A stretch of 64,000 nt of DNA from Pelodera strongyloides (lineage: Eukaryota > Nematoda > Chromadorea > Rhabditida > Rhabditidae), in NCBI GenBank assembly GCA_036852015.1, contig JAANDG010000389.1, positions 62,001-126,000 on the forward strand, in the 5' to 3' direction. Below, in pieces: positions 25,797 through 39,041 of this stretch (position 1 is its first letter; each line of letters begins with the position of its first letter). The translations under genes were made by a program, and so were the position numbers. The notes below the pieces were generated by a model. The model did no database searches. It saw only the letters and a program-made list of their open reading frames with translations, and was not told the DNA's origin.

Positions 25797-26584
25797 TTCT
25801 CTTGCGAACATGGGTCTAACAATACGCTTAACCTTTTCCATAAATAAAACTTACACGTCAACGTAAGTCAGAAATAAAGGAAATGAATACAACAGTTCAC
25901 GAAACACAGTACCACAGTGTTAATTTGAGTGCCAAAAATGTGATTGCTGAACACTTCAAAATTGAGCCTGGATTCGAATTATGATAACATGCTTGTCGAA
26001 CCACACACTAAATACATTGATAGATGTACAATGATAAAATGTTAGTTCAGAGTTTGGATCTTTCAAAACATTTGTGTTAGTGCTGCACAATTTACGACAT
26101 GCTTCAATACAAAACACGCACAAAGAAAAAGAAAACTATCATGCTAGGCATTGTTTAACTAATAACATTGGACGTGCAAGAAAAATGCGACGGTCAGCTC
26201 CACGAACTACTATAAATGATGAGCAAAGAGTAGGTCGCAGTCAGAGTAATGCTCCAGATTTCTTAAATAACTAGATGCGTAATTAATTAATTTTATCATG
26301 ATGCCCAGTGACTCCTCAATAAGACATTATCAATAGAACTTATACAACACTATTCTATATTTACTGGCAGCGTTTACAGTAGTTCGTGGGCGTGTCCAAT
26401 GTTATCACTTGCTTTACAAAATCAATAATTTATTCAAGATATAGAGCATTCTTACGAGTCAACAGTCGGTTCTTTAGCAAATTGTCCCAAATTCTTCCTC
26501 GCGAGAGTACGGTTCCCGGCAGGAAACCTGAAGTGTACGGTAGTCTAGCTACAGACTACAAACTACAGATTCAAACCGCGTACC

Positions 26585-28929
26585 ATGAGCAAACTACAGA
26601 AAGCACAGAAGGAGGAGAGGGAGAGAAGAAAAGAAAAAGACGGACATTCGACAAAGGTAAAACGGCAAACAGTTCACTGCATGAACGCAACATAGAAAAT
26701 ATAGATTATTGAAAAAAGTGTGTATGATTTACTCTATTTAAAAGTTTCACTCCAACAGCTAGAAAAAGGCAACTTTTCACTTGGGCGACTTGGGTTATCA
26801 AAAAGCACATATTCTTCGGAATAAAAAAATCTAAGTTTTTTTCAGCATGTATGTTGTTAATATCGTGAGATTCTAAGAAAAACAAATTTTATTATTAAAT
26901 TAATATGAAAATATAACTGACTCATTGGGCCAGATCTTCACATTGCAGAGATCGTAACCACCGCAACCACAAACTTGGACAACTGAACCGGATTTGGCAG
27001 TCTTGTTCCTGAAAATATGTTCTTGTATGAACTACGAAAGAATACCTGTTAAAGTTCAATTCAGAAGAAACATTGAGATGTTTTATATTTTCCGTCTTAG
27101 GTTTTGATTATGTGCTATTCATGCAAGCACAAACCAAAACCATTATAATTATTTCACATACGTTCAATCAGAAATCAGACAATTGCAGATCTGTTTCTTT
27201 ATTTAAAAAATTTCTGGTCATTATCAAATTGCAAAATTAAATAAATAAACTATAGAGTTACAATAAGAATAAAATACTTACACACACTTTCCCTCGGACA
27301 AACCTCGTGTGTGACACGTGTAGTGCTGTCCGAGATCCGGGTGCTTGAGCATCAAACAGACTAGAAAAAATGGTAACTTTTTAATTTTATTGAGGAAAAA
27401 ATGGGTTCAGTATTGTTTTACAAGACAGCGCATGACCCATTTGGAGCTGGTCGTCTACTCGTTGGGAACCTCTGTGGACCAAGCTATTATTAGTTTTTAA
27501 CACAGCAACTTTTATAAAGGAGCAAGCCATTGAGATAAAGAAAATATTAGTTATTTATTGCTTTGCTGTATGACACTGCCCTCTTTTGTTTCTAGGATCA
27601 GCCACTCGAGCACAGTCTGGCCTACACTTACATCAGAACGGTTTTTTACGGCTACGGTTCCAGGGCGTAAGTTTTTTTTTTCATATACACATCATAAATG
27701 TTGAGCATCGCTTTTTTTTATATATTAAAATAAATATCTAAAATAAAAATACTTACATCCATCAGTCTCGCACTCCTCGTTGTGGCATTTGACAGTACCC
27801 GATTCCTTGGTACATCTGCACACCAAAGCAGTAGAAATAGAAATGAGTGAGGCAATTAAAAGGATATTGAGGCAAGTCGCCATATCTGAAAGATATAATT
27901 TTTAGTATTAATATAAAGAAAATAAAAATTAAAAGTACCAGAATGAATATATCGACAGTACGAAAACCAACAATGAAAGGTCATTCAAACGAAGTTAAAG
28001 AGAAGATATGTGATTGACAAATAAAAAAGCCAATTGTAAGATTCCGAAACAAGAAGACGGATAGACTTTGACTGTATATATATCTATACAACACGAAATT
28101 CTTCTTCTTTGAAAGTGTTTTTACATGCGGTTTGAAAAAATATAGTGCGTGAAAATATCCATATCCAGCTTATGACGCCTTTCGAGTGCTTGATGTAAAA
28201 TAGCCTGCTAAAAATTGAAACTGTAAAATAAATGCAACAGACTGAATATATGAAATATGAAGTACACAGATTCAGATAACCTAGCGCGACCTTGGTACCA
28301 TGGGATGAACCGATGAACCATGGATTGGCGTGTCTAGCCTAGGGTACCCTAGCACCCTGACATTCAATAGGCGGCACCCTCGCACCCTTTTGTTGCCGAC
28401 ACTCCACCATTCATACCATTTTGAATATAGAGTAGTCTGGTAGAGAGAGAGTGCTTCCGGTAAACAAAATACTGACAGTCGGGAAGAGGGCAGACTATTG
28501 ATTTAAAACGCAACATTGATTAAGGTGATATAATATCGAATTAGACGGGAATGATTGCCTTCCGATAAATTAGTTATTGTCATAAGGCTAATAATCAGTT
28601 AGATACAGATTCAACTAAAACCATATCTTCAGATATTTGCCAAAAAAATATTGCATTATATAATTAAAGCTTACTCTAAAAGTGCTATTCAAAGATCGAT
28701 GTGCTTCCGCACGAAAGCAATTTAATGAAGCAACTTGTCAAGGGAAAATAACACAGGAAAAGCGGTGGTGGAGGGGATAATTGCGGACAATTTCCACATG
28801 GAAAAAGGGAACTTTAAGACGCTAAAGAGGAAACTTGCTTGCACTTTTGACTTACTTTTTCGTTGTCTTTAGAATTTGCTGCAAAATGAACTCAGGCTTC
28901 TGGAAGCATTGAAGAAAACTCTGTATTGA
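26585..28929 (+). CDS. possible two-exon gene for a 42-residue coiled-coil peptide
   Basis: Exon 1 (26,585-26,656) starts at an ATG in good context (taccATGagc) and encodes MSKLQKAQKEERERRKEKDG plus HSTK, ending at AAG|GTAAAA in phase 0. Exon 2 (28,873-28,929) follows a tgtctttag acceptor in phase 0 and gives NLLQNELRLLEALKKTLY, then TGA. Joined, they form a highly charged helix with a Leu repeat. The intron would hold the complete minus-strand gene at 26,900-27,883. Both exons are short, so chance is possible. More exons could follow if the CTCT|GTATTG site is used as a donor. Confidence 0.33.
26900..27883 (-). CDS. secreted cysteine-rich protein, activin-receptor/Ly6-like three-finger fold
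   Basis: A complete three-exon gene: 27,757-27,883, 27,282-27,360 and 26,900-27,008 (ATG at 27,883, TAA at 26,902-26,900), 104 codons. All junctions agree in phase (GGAT|GTAAGT, acceptor tttctag; GTGT|GTAAGT, acceptor attttcag). Residues 1-20 are a signal peptide (MATCLNILLIASLISISTAL). The mature part holds spaced cysteines: CRC, KCHNEEC, then ETDGFC (a hallmark of nematode activin-receptor-like domains), YTC, KC, VCGCGGYDLCN. The final C-N pair and the CxC start are typical of Ly6/three-finger domains. No membrane anchor or GPI signal follows, so it is probably secreted. A minus-strand AATAAA lies about 8 nt past the stop (26,893-26,888). The target is unknown; proteins of this fold often bind receptors or ligands outside the cell. 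Confidence 0.85.
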
Positions 28930-28942
28930 TTATGAGATATAC

Positions 28943-29124
28943 TTAAAGCGAAATGCCGGCAGTTTTTTGAAACACATCGAGTACACCAGCATTCTTATGC
29001 GGCGTATGCAAATCAACATAAATTAGAAGAAAAAAGCGAGTTAAATTCGAGCAAATTAGCATAAATACGTCAGAATTCAGTTTTCCATGACGCGTTTCAA
29101 AAACCGGCCGGTATTTCGCTTTAA
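28943..29124. mobile_element. family A miniature element
   Basis: 182 bp, TTAAAGCGAAATGCCGGCAG to CCGGCCGGTATTTCGCTTTAA; core ATGCAAATCAACATAAATTAG. Lies 14 bp after the stop of the candidate coiled-coil gene. Confidence 0.87.
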
Positions 29125-29129
29125 CTGAA

Positions 29130-30900
29130 GTGGAACAAACCCTTTTTTAGAACTGTTGTTTGATTACGCCAAATAAGTAAACTAATTACGTAAGTGTATT
29201 TCCTTTTATGAGAGCTGATTGAGCTGTATTTTAACCTTTTTAACTTTTAATGAAACATAGCACAATTTCTTTAACTTTCCATATTTTCTGTTTCTCTGAT
29301 CATATAGAACAAATATTTCATTCGATTACAAATAGTGACGGAATCTGACGGGAAATTTAACAAAAAAAGAAAACATTTTAATTTGTTTATAAATAAATTT
29401 AATATATCGTGGTAAATAAAAAATCTACGACTATTGACATGGCGGGTGAAATGATATTGTTGAGTTCGCCAATACGTAATCAATATTAGTAAGCCCTGTT
29501 TATTGATTTATTGATTGCTTTGATTTAAAATCCCTCTGCCTATGCAACAAAATGATACTAATTAAAAAAGGGAGAGAGAAATAAAAATCTCTAGCTCTCG
29601 ACGAACACTTTATTACAACAGCCCGGAGAAATGCCACATTAAAGTAGCTATGCATGTTTGTGGCTGGATTTTTTTATAATTTATAACTGCTCAAAGAATC
29701 CTAAGTAGCACTAAATACACCTTATTGTCGTTATTTATACATAATAAGAATCACTAGATTGATGAGTCAATCTTAATTTGATATTCATTGAGTATTCGAG
29801 AAATAAAGAAGAATATGAAATATGTACAAGTGGTACAAGCAGCTTTCACAGAGGTAAACAGTGTTGTGGTATAACAGGTAAGTTAGCCTTAGCTTCCGGT
29901 AACGATGGTTAGTCTAAGGCTAAGGTCCCAATTGCTAAGGCCTACTAACTATACTCGGGGTGAAGGGTCCTTAGATCTGTCACTAAGGAGTGATGGACTG
30001 AATTAGCACCTGACACACACAAAGGCACACAGCAAGATGACACCTATTAAAGGGACATGCACGTGGGGAATAATAAATATATTATCTTTGCATTGTTTCT
30101 TTTCTTTTGCTGAAAAATCAACATAGATAAAGTGATTTTAGAAGTTAACCTCAGTTCGTTTATATGTGACGGCTGTAACCAAAAGTTTCAAAACTAAGAA
30201 ATTCAAATACACCGATCAACATGGCTCAAAAAGTGCCGTCTGGAAGGTTCAACTAGCCCATCTGAAACTGTTTTTCTGTGACAGAAAAGCCGGCCAAATG
30301 TTGACTGTTTTCTTCAAGTTTTTTTGGTAAGAGTTGAGAGCAGATGGCTCGACTTTTTTTTGTAATTTGCAACATATTGGCACTTGCACTTTTGAGACGA
30401 ATGTTTGACTGCTACAGGTTTTTAGACAAGTTATTTGATTTGCCCAATTAGCTGGATTAGGATCTTCTGAACGTTTTACAGGAGTATGACTTTGTGCTAC
30501 AGTAGATACAGGGTAAATGAAGAAAGAGCCAGTAGCACATAAAAGGTTAAAGAAGGTTAAGGTTAGACCCGTCTTCGCAAGAGATCTGAACTCCGCGCGG
30601 GTCCCGTGCCCTGAAATACACGGTCCGACCTGCTCTGGGGTTTCACCATGATGTAAGAACTGCTTTCATTTGCATAATCAAAGGCAGCGCTAAAACCCAG
30701 TGCATCCATAAGGACTCCAACGTATTTGCAAGCAAGGGACCCTGTGCGTAAATCAGAAAAAAAAACCCTGATAATTTGTGGGGAAAATGATGTTCGGAAC
30801 AGTATGAAATACGAAATATGAACGTCAATTTTGTGTTTATAATTACCATAAAGGGAAATTGTAATTCCGACTATCTTCGTTCGGACGAAATTAGTAACTA
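29130..30900. other. no supported gene
   Basis: AT-rich sequence. The 30,563-30,970 minus-strand open frame runs through a poly-A tract and has no coding signature. Confidence 0.35.
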
Positions 30901-30918
30901 TTTGGACTAGTTCGCTAA

Positions 30919-30943
30919 AAAAAAAAAAAAAAAAAAAAAAAAA
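30919..30943. repeat. poly(A) tract
   Basis: About 25 consecutive A on the plus strand. No retroposed gene is recognisable upstream of it. Confidence 0.9.
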
Positions 30944-31088
30944 CTTTCTCAAAAAAACCCCAAAGCTCAAGACTCAAGAGCGGGCAAGCATATCATGATT
31001 ATTACATATGATAGTTGAGAAGGATTGTTAATAAAATAGAGCCTAACTTACTCTCAAATATTCCGAAAGATTTACAACTACTCATTTG

Positions 31089-31260
31089 TTAAAGCGAAAT
31101 ACCGGCCGGTTTTTGAAACGCATAGCGTACACCTGCTTTCTTATGCAGCATATGCAAATGAGCAAAAATTAGAATAAAAACTAGACCCCCACATTGCATA
31201 AATGCATATGAATGCGAGATTTGAGATGTGTTTCAGAAACCGGCCGGTATTTCGCTTTAA
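31089..31260. mobile_element. family A miniature element
   Basis: 172 bp, TTAAAGCGAAATACCGGCCG to CCGGCCGGTATTTCGCTTTAA; core CATATGCAAATGAGCAAAAA, a subtype shared with the copy at 53,274-53,436. Confidence 0.9.
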
Positions 31261-32086
31261 AGTCTATATGTAGCGATGACGTGATTTGACGCTTGTCAAA
31301 TCTCTCACAATAGACACAGAGAGAAACTAATATCGGCTTGCAGGCGACTATTTCTCACACACTTGCACAGACAACTACCATTGTACATTTGTTTATAAAA
31401 TAAACAATCCGAAACGATGTGCTTTCTTTAGTAGGTCAGATATTTATCTCAAAACTCTTCCCGAACTATTCGACGGATCATATTACTGGGCACTGCGAAC
31501 AGAACACTTCTATACTTCTGGTCCACATTTGAAAGCCCAATCGGACGCCAATAAACATTAGCATAGAATTAGCATATATGGAAGAAAGGCTTGCATATGC
31601 ATGTGGATTGACCCTGCAAAAGTGAAAAAAGTAATAAGCATACAAAAAAGTTTTTCTTTCTTTATAGTTCAATAGGTCATACAATTTTAAAGTAGGCACG
31701 ATTTCAACAATGAAAATGTGCGAGTGTAATCGTAAGACATAACGTAGATTCAGTACAGAAAATCTTATAATATCGACACCAAAGATATATCCATGCAGTT
31801 AAGATATGCTATCCATGCCCAAGATTTTTGTCTCATATGTTCGAGAGAGCTGGGAGAATAATAAAAACATAAAAAAATCAGTAAACGTGACAAGAGGAAA
31901 AGGAACGGATGAAGAATGATTGCAAGGAGGAAAGAGGGAGGAAAAAGTAGAAAAAGATGAAAAATGAAAGGTAATTGGAGGATGAGGATAATATATTATA
32001 GGCATAAAATTAGAACAATCCATTGAACTGTAGCAAGAAATAATGCAAAGGAATATAGTGGATATTGTAGCATTCTTCACGGCTTA

Positions 32087-32247
32087 TTAAAGCAATATTG
32101 TACCTGCTTTGGGAAATTTGCATATGATACACATATCCTATGTATCCTATGTAAATATGGTGCCGAAGCTTGCAGGACGGGCACCAAATTTGCATTGGAA
32201 TGCGTATCATAGGCAAATTTCCCAAACTAGGTACAAAACGACTTTAA
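32087..32247. mobile_element. palindromic element related to the hairpin at 61,768
   Basis: TTAAAGCAATATTGTACCTG and GGGAAATTTGCATATGATAC face GGCAAATTTCCCAAACTAGG and TACAAAACGACTTTAA. The left half shares ATTTGCATATGATA and ATCCTATGTATCCTATG with the 61,768-61,938 hairpin. Confidence 0.7.
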
Positions 32248-32397
32248 ACTGGAATAATGTTTGAATATAGCAATACTTTCTAATATCATTTGTAAGTTAT
32301 GTAGCGCAGCAGAGCGTTCACGTTATACCAATGAAGGTTCTAAATATAATTTTTAACTAGAAATAAATGGATTTTCGAGTGTTGATACATTGTTAGG

Positions 32398-33228
32398 ACT
32401 AGGGTCCGGAAAGCGATTTTTCAAAATTGATGCAACTACAAGTACTGTACATCAATCGATTCACAATGGTCCCCTTATTCTTAATGTGTAATTATCTTTC
32501 CAATTGTTACAACGGTTGTTTAGAAATATAATTAAAACCGCGCTCATCTTTGCATACAAACGCGTCATGAAAAATGAGGAGAGAGCGCCAGAGATTTCTC
32601 TCTTCTCTCGTTGCCTGCACTACTTAGTCCCGCCCCTTTTCGGGCAGCGCTTATGTATTAGAGCAGGGAGGCAGCCCCAGGAACGAACTTTGGCTTGAAA
32701 TATCTGGAGAACACAACGTGGAAAGGTTCTATAATTTTAACCAGACATTAGTTTTACAGTGAGCTTTCGATTGGTACTAAGCATGTGGCACGCATCTCCC
32801 GTAATTTTGGATTATTCTCAAAAATGTGATTTTTCCATAGTAAAATTCCACTTTTGTAACTTTTGATTACATCGTGGAAATTGGCTCAATTTTGGCAGTG
32901 ATATGCTTCAATACATACTTACTCAATACCCATTATCTATGTGGCACGCAATTGCCATATACGGTTTTAATTTTCAGTAAAAGAAATAGTGTGTGCGTTT
33001 TGGACCATATTTCCATTTAGATAAAAGAGTGAAGGCTGAAATTGAGGATCTAGGTAAAGAAAAGCATGCCAATTCATTACAAACAATAAGAAAGGTAGTT
33101 ATCCTCTTGGAAACCTCTGTTTTACAAGCTCAAAGATGTGCTACTCTGCGCTTTTCTCGCGGGGCCCTTGTTCTTTTTTCATGACGCTTTTTCGAAAGGC
33201 AAAGTGGGCGGGGCTTCCGGACCCTAGT
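32398..33228. mobile_element. 831 bp element with GGGTCCGGAAGC terminal inverted repeats
   Basis: ACTAGGGTCCGGAAAGCG at the left mirrors GCTTCCGGACCCTAGT at the right. TAGG flanks both ends, which would be a 4 bp target duplication. Inner inverted blocks include the TCCCGCCCCTTTTCGGG and GTGGGCGGGGC regions. Short open frames inside have no recognised domain, so the element looks non-autonomous. Confidence 0.65.
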
Positions 33229-33229
33229 T

Positions 33230-36200
33230 AGGACAACTTGCTTGCACAGAGATCTTTCCTTTCTAAAAGCTACCTTAGAGCCTTAGATTGTGCTTCATCT
33301 ATCTTGTATACACAAAAAGTGATTAATAATCGACAAGCAAACAAACAATAAATTAATATGCACAACCTTGGAGACCCATTAATCCAGCGGTTAATATGTA
33401 TGGGGATTGGGGTCGAGTGGTAATATAAGTAGTGTAATAACGACAGCAACAATAAAGCCCGCAGAGAGTGGGATAGGCACAGCTATAGCACACGTCCTAG
33501 CTCCTAGCTACACTTGCCGTGCATACTGGCACGCGACCCGGACATATAGAACTTAGGCATAAACATAGTAGCATATGTTTATGGTCGTATATATGCTAGT
33601 TTGTTCAAAAACAATAAACACAATGCTGAACACTATAGCGTAACTTTGAATGAAATTTTAAATAGCTGACTGTTTGAGACACCTCAAAACTAGGATATCT
33701 GTGAGATTTTTGCAGTTAGAATGTAAAAAGTGTAAATGTTTACAAAATTCTTTGAAAGAGAGTAACGCCGCGAGGTACGTTGAAATAAAAAGTTTATACT
33801 GAAATTAATAGTCATGTATACCAAGGACTATAGGTGAACAACATAAAAAATATTACATGAAAGAAAAAAGGCCGCCATTGAAATAGTTATGATAAGAGGT
33901 ATGGTATATCTATAGTAAAGGTCAACCCGCCAATCGGTATGTAATATCGTAATATGGTAATATCAACAGTACTGGTACGCGTCCGCCTCTGGCAATGCGA
34001 TAAAGAGTTATTAGAACAAAAAGAAGGATTCTGGCATATATCGTTAGACTTCGTCATACCATAATTACTTTTTCATTTTATTTTCTTTCTCTATTTTTAT
34101 TTTATTCCTTGTCTACCATTTCCAGAAGCAGAAGGGTCAAAATTAAGAACTTTCTAAGAAGTCCTTTAATACAGACTTGGCATTATGGTGCTAATTATAA
34201 GCTAAATCAATGTTAACATTGTCATAATTAAATTGCTATGGTCTGATCAAAGCACACATTGGTGACGCATTAGAAAATGAACTTGTTTACAAGTTTTGTA
34301 AATATTGATGATTACTATGTGCATAGATTGCGTGCATTACAAATTCTAGACTTCTGAATCTCGGAGTAAGGATTCTTTTCTTTCTATGACTTGAACAATC
34401 TGCTAATTACTATGCGTTGTTTGATGAGGTAAGTCGTAAGGTCGCAAATTAGCATAACACTCTCATGCAATAAGGGAACATAGCGAAAACCTTCCCCTGA
34501 ATAAATACATCATCGAATATAGTGTTCATCCATTTTTAATAGTTTGCCCCAGTACGATTTGCAACATGCAGGTTTCCCACTAGAAGTACGTAAATAGAAG
34601 TGAGGCGTTCGTTTTCCCACCCCCAAAGTGTGCACAGATTGTGAATATGCAATAAGGTTGTGAATTATTCGGCAACGGGTGCGCACCCTAGAGGACAGCA
34701 ATTAACGAAATGGTACATTGGTATATGTGAGGAGAGAGAGCTCTATTTTAAAAGCCTCCTGAGGATGCTATATATGGAAGTCTCTATGTTAAAGGCATCA
34801 TAATTGTTAAGGGAAAAGTCTTTAGGAGAACTCAGCGGGAACTAACACTTTTTGGGAGCGCTATTTTCCCACTAAACTAATCTTAATTATGCACCAAAAA
34901 TCAGAGGCGAAAAGAAAAGAACAGGACTTTTTGAGAAAAGAACTCCATAGATATGCTGGACTGTGTAAGGACGCCAGAAAATTTTGTGCATTCTGTAATT
35001 TTTTATTTTCGTACCAAAACCTATTTCTATTTCATAAGTTGGTCTACTCAAACCAAACGCCTGAAACTTACAAAAAGGATGTGGACAAACAAACAAACGA
35101 ATCCCAAACAATAGTGTCTCTTGTATGTAGTGGGAAGAGTTTTGTGTAGAACTGTTTTGCGGCATTTTAATGGCCGCGTGCCACGATTTTAAGTAGAATT
35201 TACAGTAAAAATAAAGTAACAATCACCCGTTTAGTGAAACGTTGTATGCTTGGAAAGTTACACGCATTACTCAAACTAATAAGATAAGTAAGATACTGAC
35301 CGAAGTTAGAAAATTTGTATCCTTGCAGCGCAACCAATGCACGAATTCCGCATTGTGCATGCAAATTGCAGACACAGGAAATTATTCAATTTCCGGATGA
35401 TAATTCTTTTTGCAATCGGAGACGCAAATGTATGTCTGTGCTTATGTCTCGGACATAAGAACAAGGAAACAGAATAAGCCAAAAATATGAAACATACAAA
35501 AACAAAAGGTTATATAAACCAATTCATGCATAGTCCATTCATATTTGATGATCGTATTACAAGTTGACCATCGAAGGTGGAGGGGTTCTTTATCTTAAAA
35601 ATGGCTAAACCTGTTTCTATAAACTAAAAATTAGTTCAGATAAAAACTAAAAAAAAAAAAAAAAAAAAAAACCAAAAAAAATTAAAAAAATGATGTCTGA
35701 ATATTGTTTAAACATCATTTGTCAGACAAAAAAAAAGAAGAAAAAAACTGAGGTTTTGTAAATTTTAGCTTATAGTCTAATGGCATATGTAGTCAATAAT
35801 GCAACATTTACGTAATGACATTGAAAGACTTTTTCCCGAATCAGAATGCGTAAGGATATAAAAGAAGGCTGATGCTTGAATATGAAGTGCATCATAGGTC
35901 TTTGAGCGTATGGAAACACTAAGTATGGATCACTTTAAGTAAAGGATTAAGAAGCTTAACAAAACGAACTTTGTTCCTATTTTACTGAAAACATAAGGGC
36001 AGAATAAAGAAACAAAAAAGGCAATAAAGATAACGAACTAACACTCATTATCAATATCAATTCATGTGCAAAAACTGATCTAAAGATGCTAAAACGGGTG
36101 GTCCGAGCCCCCGCCGAGCTATGCCGCGATAAGTTTTCTTTAGTGATTTATTATCACACAGTAAGGGCGTTTTTCCCGCTGGCTCATGAACAAAGCATAA

Positions 36201-38090
36201 GAGAAGTACAAACTATTCTTTAAACCTGTATATTTTCTAGGAAAGTTATAGAATAAAAAATATGGAGAATATCTAAAACTCCCCCAGGCTTGTAAGATTA
36301 ATGTTGCAGGTTAAAAGTTGTTTTTCCCATTGTAAGTCTGAGGATAACAAAAAGTGTAGTAAAAAGGGGGAAGTGTATTGGTGTCCGGCCATCCAACAAA
36401 GACATTTAGCCCATGGAAAGAAAGCATGAATTTGGGGCCGCACCACTTCTGAGGACCTACTTCAAGAAATCGCCGTTAGAGGGAAGAAACTGAATGTTGA
36501 AAGAGTAGAAGTGAGGCAAGGAGAGAATATTAGTCACAATTTTGATGGACAATCATCCCTTTAAAGTTGTTAAGTCAGTTCAAGGTATCTTTTAGGTGTG
36601 AAGAAAGGCTGTATAAGTATTTAGTATAAGTATAGTAGACCCATCCACACCCAAAAAATGGTAGGGGACGGAGTGACATCTTAAATGAACACTAAAATAT
36701 AGACCCCTTGACAATAAGGCTACCGTAGATAAGTTATTCCAGACAACGAAATTTGAGTAAATTTTGCATCTATAACCCTTTTAAACTCGTTTCCCTTCCT
36801 TAGACAGGCATTTGTTTGTCTGACTCAGACTGCGCGAAATAATTCCTTGAATAAACTAAGTTCTAATGTCTACAAAAACAGACAGTACTACACTGTGCAC
36901 TCTTTCGACAATCGGGGTATTTCAAGAGGCCATTCTCCTTTTTTTGCATTTATTCTGCACCGATAATGCGCAAAAAGTGCATGAAAAGTACTCAAATAAG
37001 ATAAGAAACCTCGAGTTTGCGCCTTACCAAAAAAAGGGAATTAAAGGTCAACGTACTTATGCAAAAAACAACAGAAATGGAAAATTATCAGTGAAACTGG
37101 TACGTGGAAAGCGCTTGTAAATTTCTTTGCATTTTCTATGCTATAGTACAGAAACAGGACTTCACATGAGCCAGAAAAAGTCCAAATGTATGACAAACCT
37201 GGAAAATAAATAAATAAATTATAGGAAACGCCGTCTGGTGTCGCGAGCCAAGATTTCGAAATTTGACTTGATTCAAGAAACCATCAAAACAGACTTACAG
37301 TCTTGTATTCAAGATTTTCAAGCAAAAGTGCACGGGGTCATCAAGATCAGACTGTATTTTCGAGTTTTAGGAACATCTGGCAGTTTTGGACTTTTTGGTG
37401 TTTCGAGTTTCGAAATACTCGAGAAAATGGAAATATTATGATAAAATTTACAGAGGGAACTTATAAAATCGTGCTTGCTAACAACATACGGATAAAATTA
37501 GTAAACTCAATTATCCTTCAAGAAATTTATAAGCGTGGACGGAAATCACTTACATCTATTGAAAAAATTGAATTTAAACAAGAATAAATAAAAGGCGATT
37601 TGCTTTTCAGTATCACGTCGTAATTGTTGCTATAGCTATAATTTAATAACAATTTAGATTTTCCAAACAATCAACAGCTAGGCCGTGAAGCTGTTCAAAT
37701 ATATATCTAGCGACGGTCAATAATAGCCATGCATGGTTATTAGAGATGTGTTGGACTAATATTATAGCTAAAGAACAGGCCCATGAAGAACATAAACTAC
37801 ATTACATACATCTTGATTTACTTCGAATTTGCTTGTTGAGACTTGTTTTACTACTGTTTTATAATGTTTGATTTATTATGTGTCTTTCCTAACACAAGCT
37901 GCACGTTACATTGCTTTCTTTGATTGTTTTTCGGCGTTATAAATTATAATTATATTATTATAGTTCCTATTCCTATTCACTGTTTGTGCAAAGCATGATC
38001 ACGTTTTTCTAGCCAACTTCTGTGTCTATTGGCGAACAGTTTTTAGAAGTGCAAGACCAAAAAAATGAAGCAAAGTGAATATTTAGTATG
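33230..38090. other. no firmly supported gene
   Basis: AT-rich, with poly-A runs near 35,649. A plus-strand stretch at 34,890-34,966 opens MHQKSEAKRKEQDFLRKELH and reaches a GTAAGG donor, an isolated candidate exon. No other element of the families seen elsewhere was found. Confidence 0.3.
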
Positions 38091-38099
38091 TAAATAATA

Positions 38100-38291
38100 G
38101 TGCGTAAATGCGGAAGTGTTCGATCTAGTGGTCCCGAATGTCCTTCGGTACGTGGCCACTTGAATAGAATTATAGAACATGGACAGATACTGCGATATAG
38201 AAAGAAGGACTTAGGCCAGAGACTGCAAATGGTGGGTTTTCATGAAAAACTAGCAAAGAACCTGATGGAGGAAACATTACTTTATATAAAG
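38100..38291 (+). CDS. candidate coding exon, unrecognised
   Basis: Open from a weak acceptor (gtaaatag) to AAG|GTAGAT. The peptide has a Cys-containing start (RKCGSVRSSGPECPS) and a charged helix-like remainder (RYRKKDLGQRLQMVGFHEKL). A GTACGT and a CAG inside could define a 39 nt intron. No partner exon agrees in phase. Confidence 0.25.
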
Positions 38292-39041
38292 GTAGATCAA
38301 AACTGAAAAAAATGGTTCAATATTTCATAAGCAAAAAAGCAATGTTTCATCGCTCAGGTAAAACAAAGCGAAACTGAGTGGCATGTTTTAATCCAAAAGA
38401 GTTCCTTTCGGTAAAAAAGTACAATTTTGGATTTACTAAAGTAGTGTGATTTTAGATAAACGTTTTTTTTCTAACGTAACCGTAAAGTGTCTACGCTAGA
38501 GAAAAAGATCCTCCAGTCGAAAAAAAAGAAGAAAAAGATCTCAAAATCTCAAAGTTGAAATCCAATACTAAATAAATATATACGTCGGGGATGCGCATCA
38601 CCATACATGGAAAAGCAAAATAAAAAAGGCAAATTGGATGATTTCACTAAAATTTCGAAAATAGAAAAGAAAAAAGTAGGATAAAAAACAAGCGATCGAA
38701 ACGAAATGTTCCTTTTTTGTTTCATCAATAGGTAAATAGCGCTCTGCAGTCTTACACATGATAAACCATTTGTGTGGTAATAGTAGCACTGTGACTTATG
38801 TCGTATTATTCTAAAGTTAAAGTAATACTTTTGTGCTTTTGTCCTCCTAGCCTACCACAGGAAACAATTAATATGTCTATATGTCACCCGGAGCAGATTG
38901 CTACAGTAAGAAACAATAAAAGCATCAAAGATGAAACATTCTGCTACTTGATGCTAACAATTTACAGAATATCCCATTGCAGGATTCTTTGTTTAGAAAA
39001 ATATTTCCTATTCACTACTTCTAAAATCAACGCTATTCCAG

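Noticed and set aside
25958..26015. tRNA-like boxes on the minus strand (TTCGAATCC after a TAGTGTGTGG)
   Set aside because: Only weak A-box agreement and no stem pairing; could be a very old SINE.
30563..30970. Minus-strand 135-codon frame
   Set aside because: It spans a poly-A tract giving a Phe run, and no splice or start evidence supports it.
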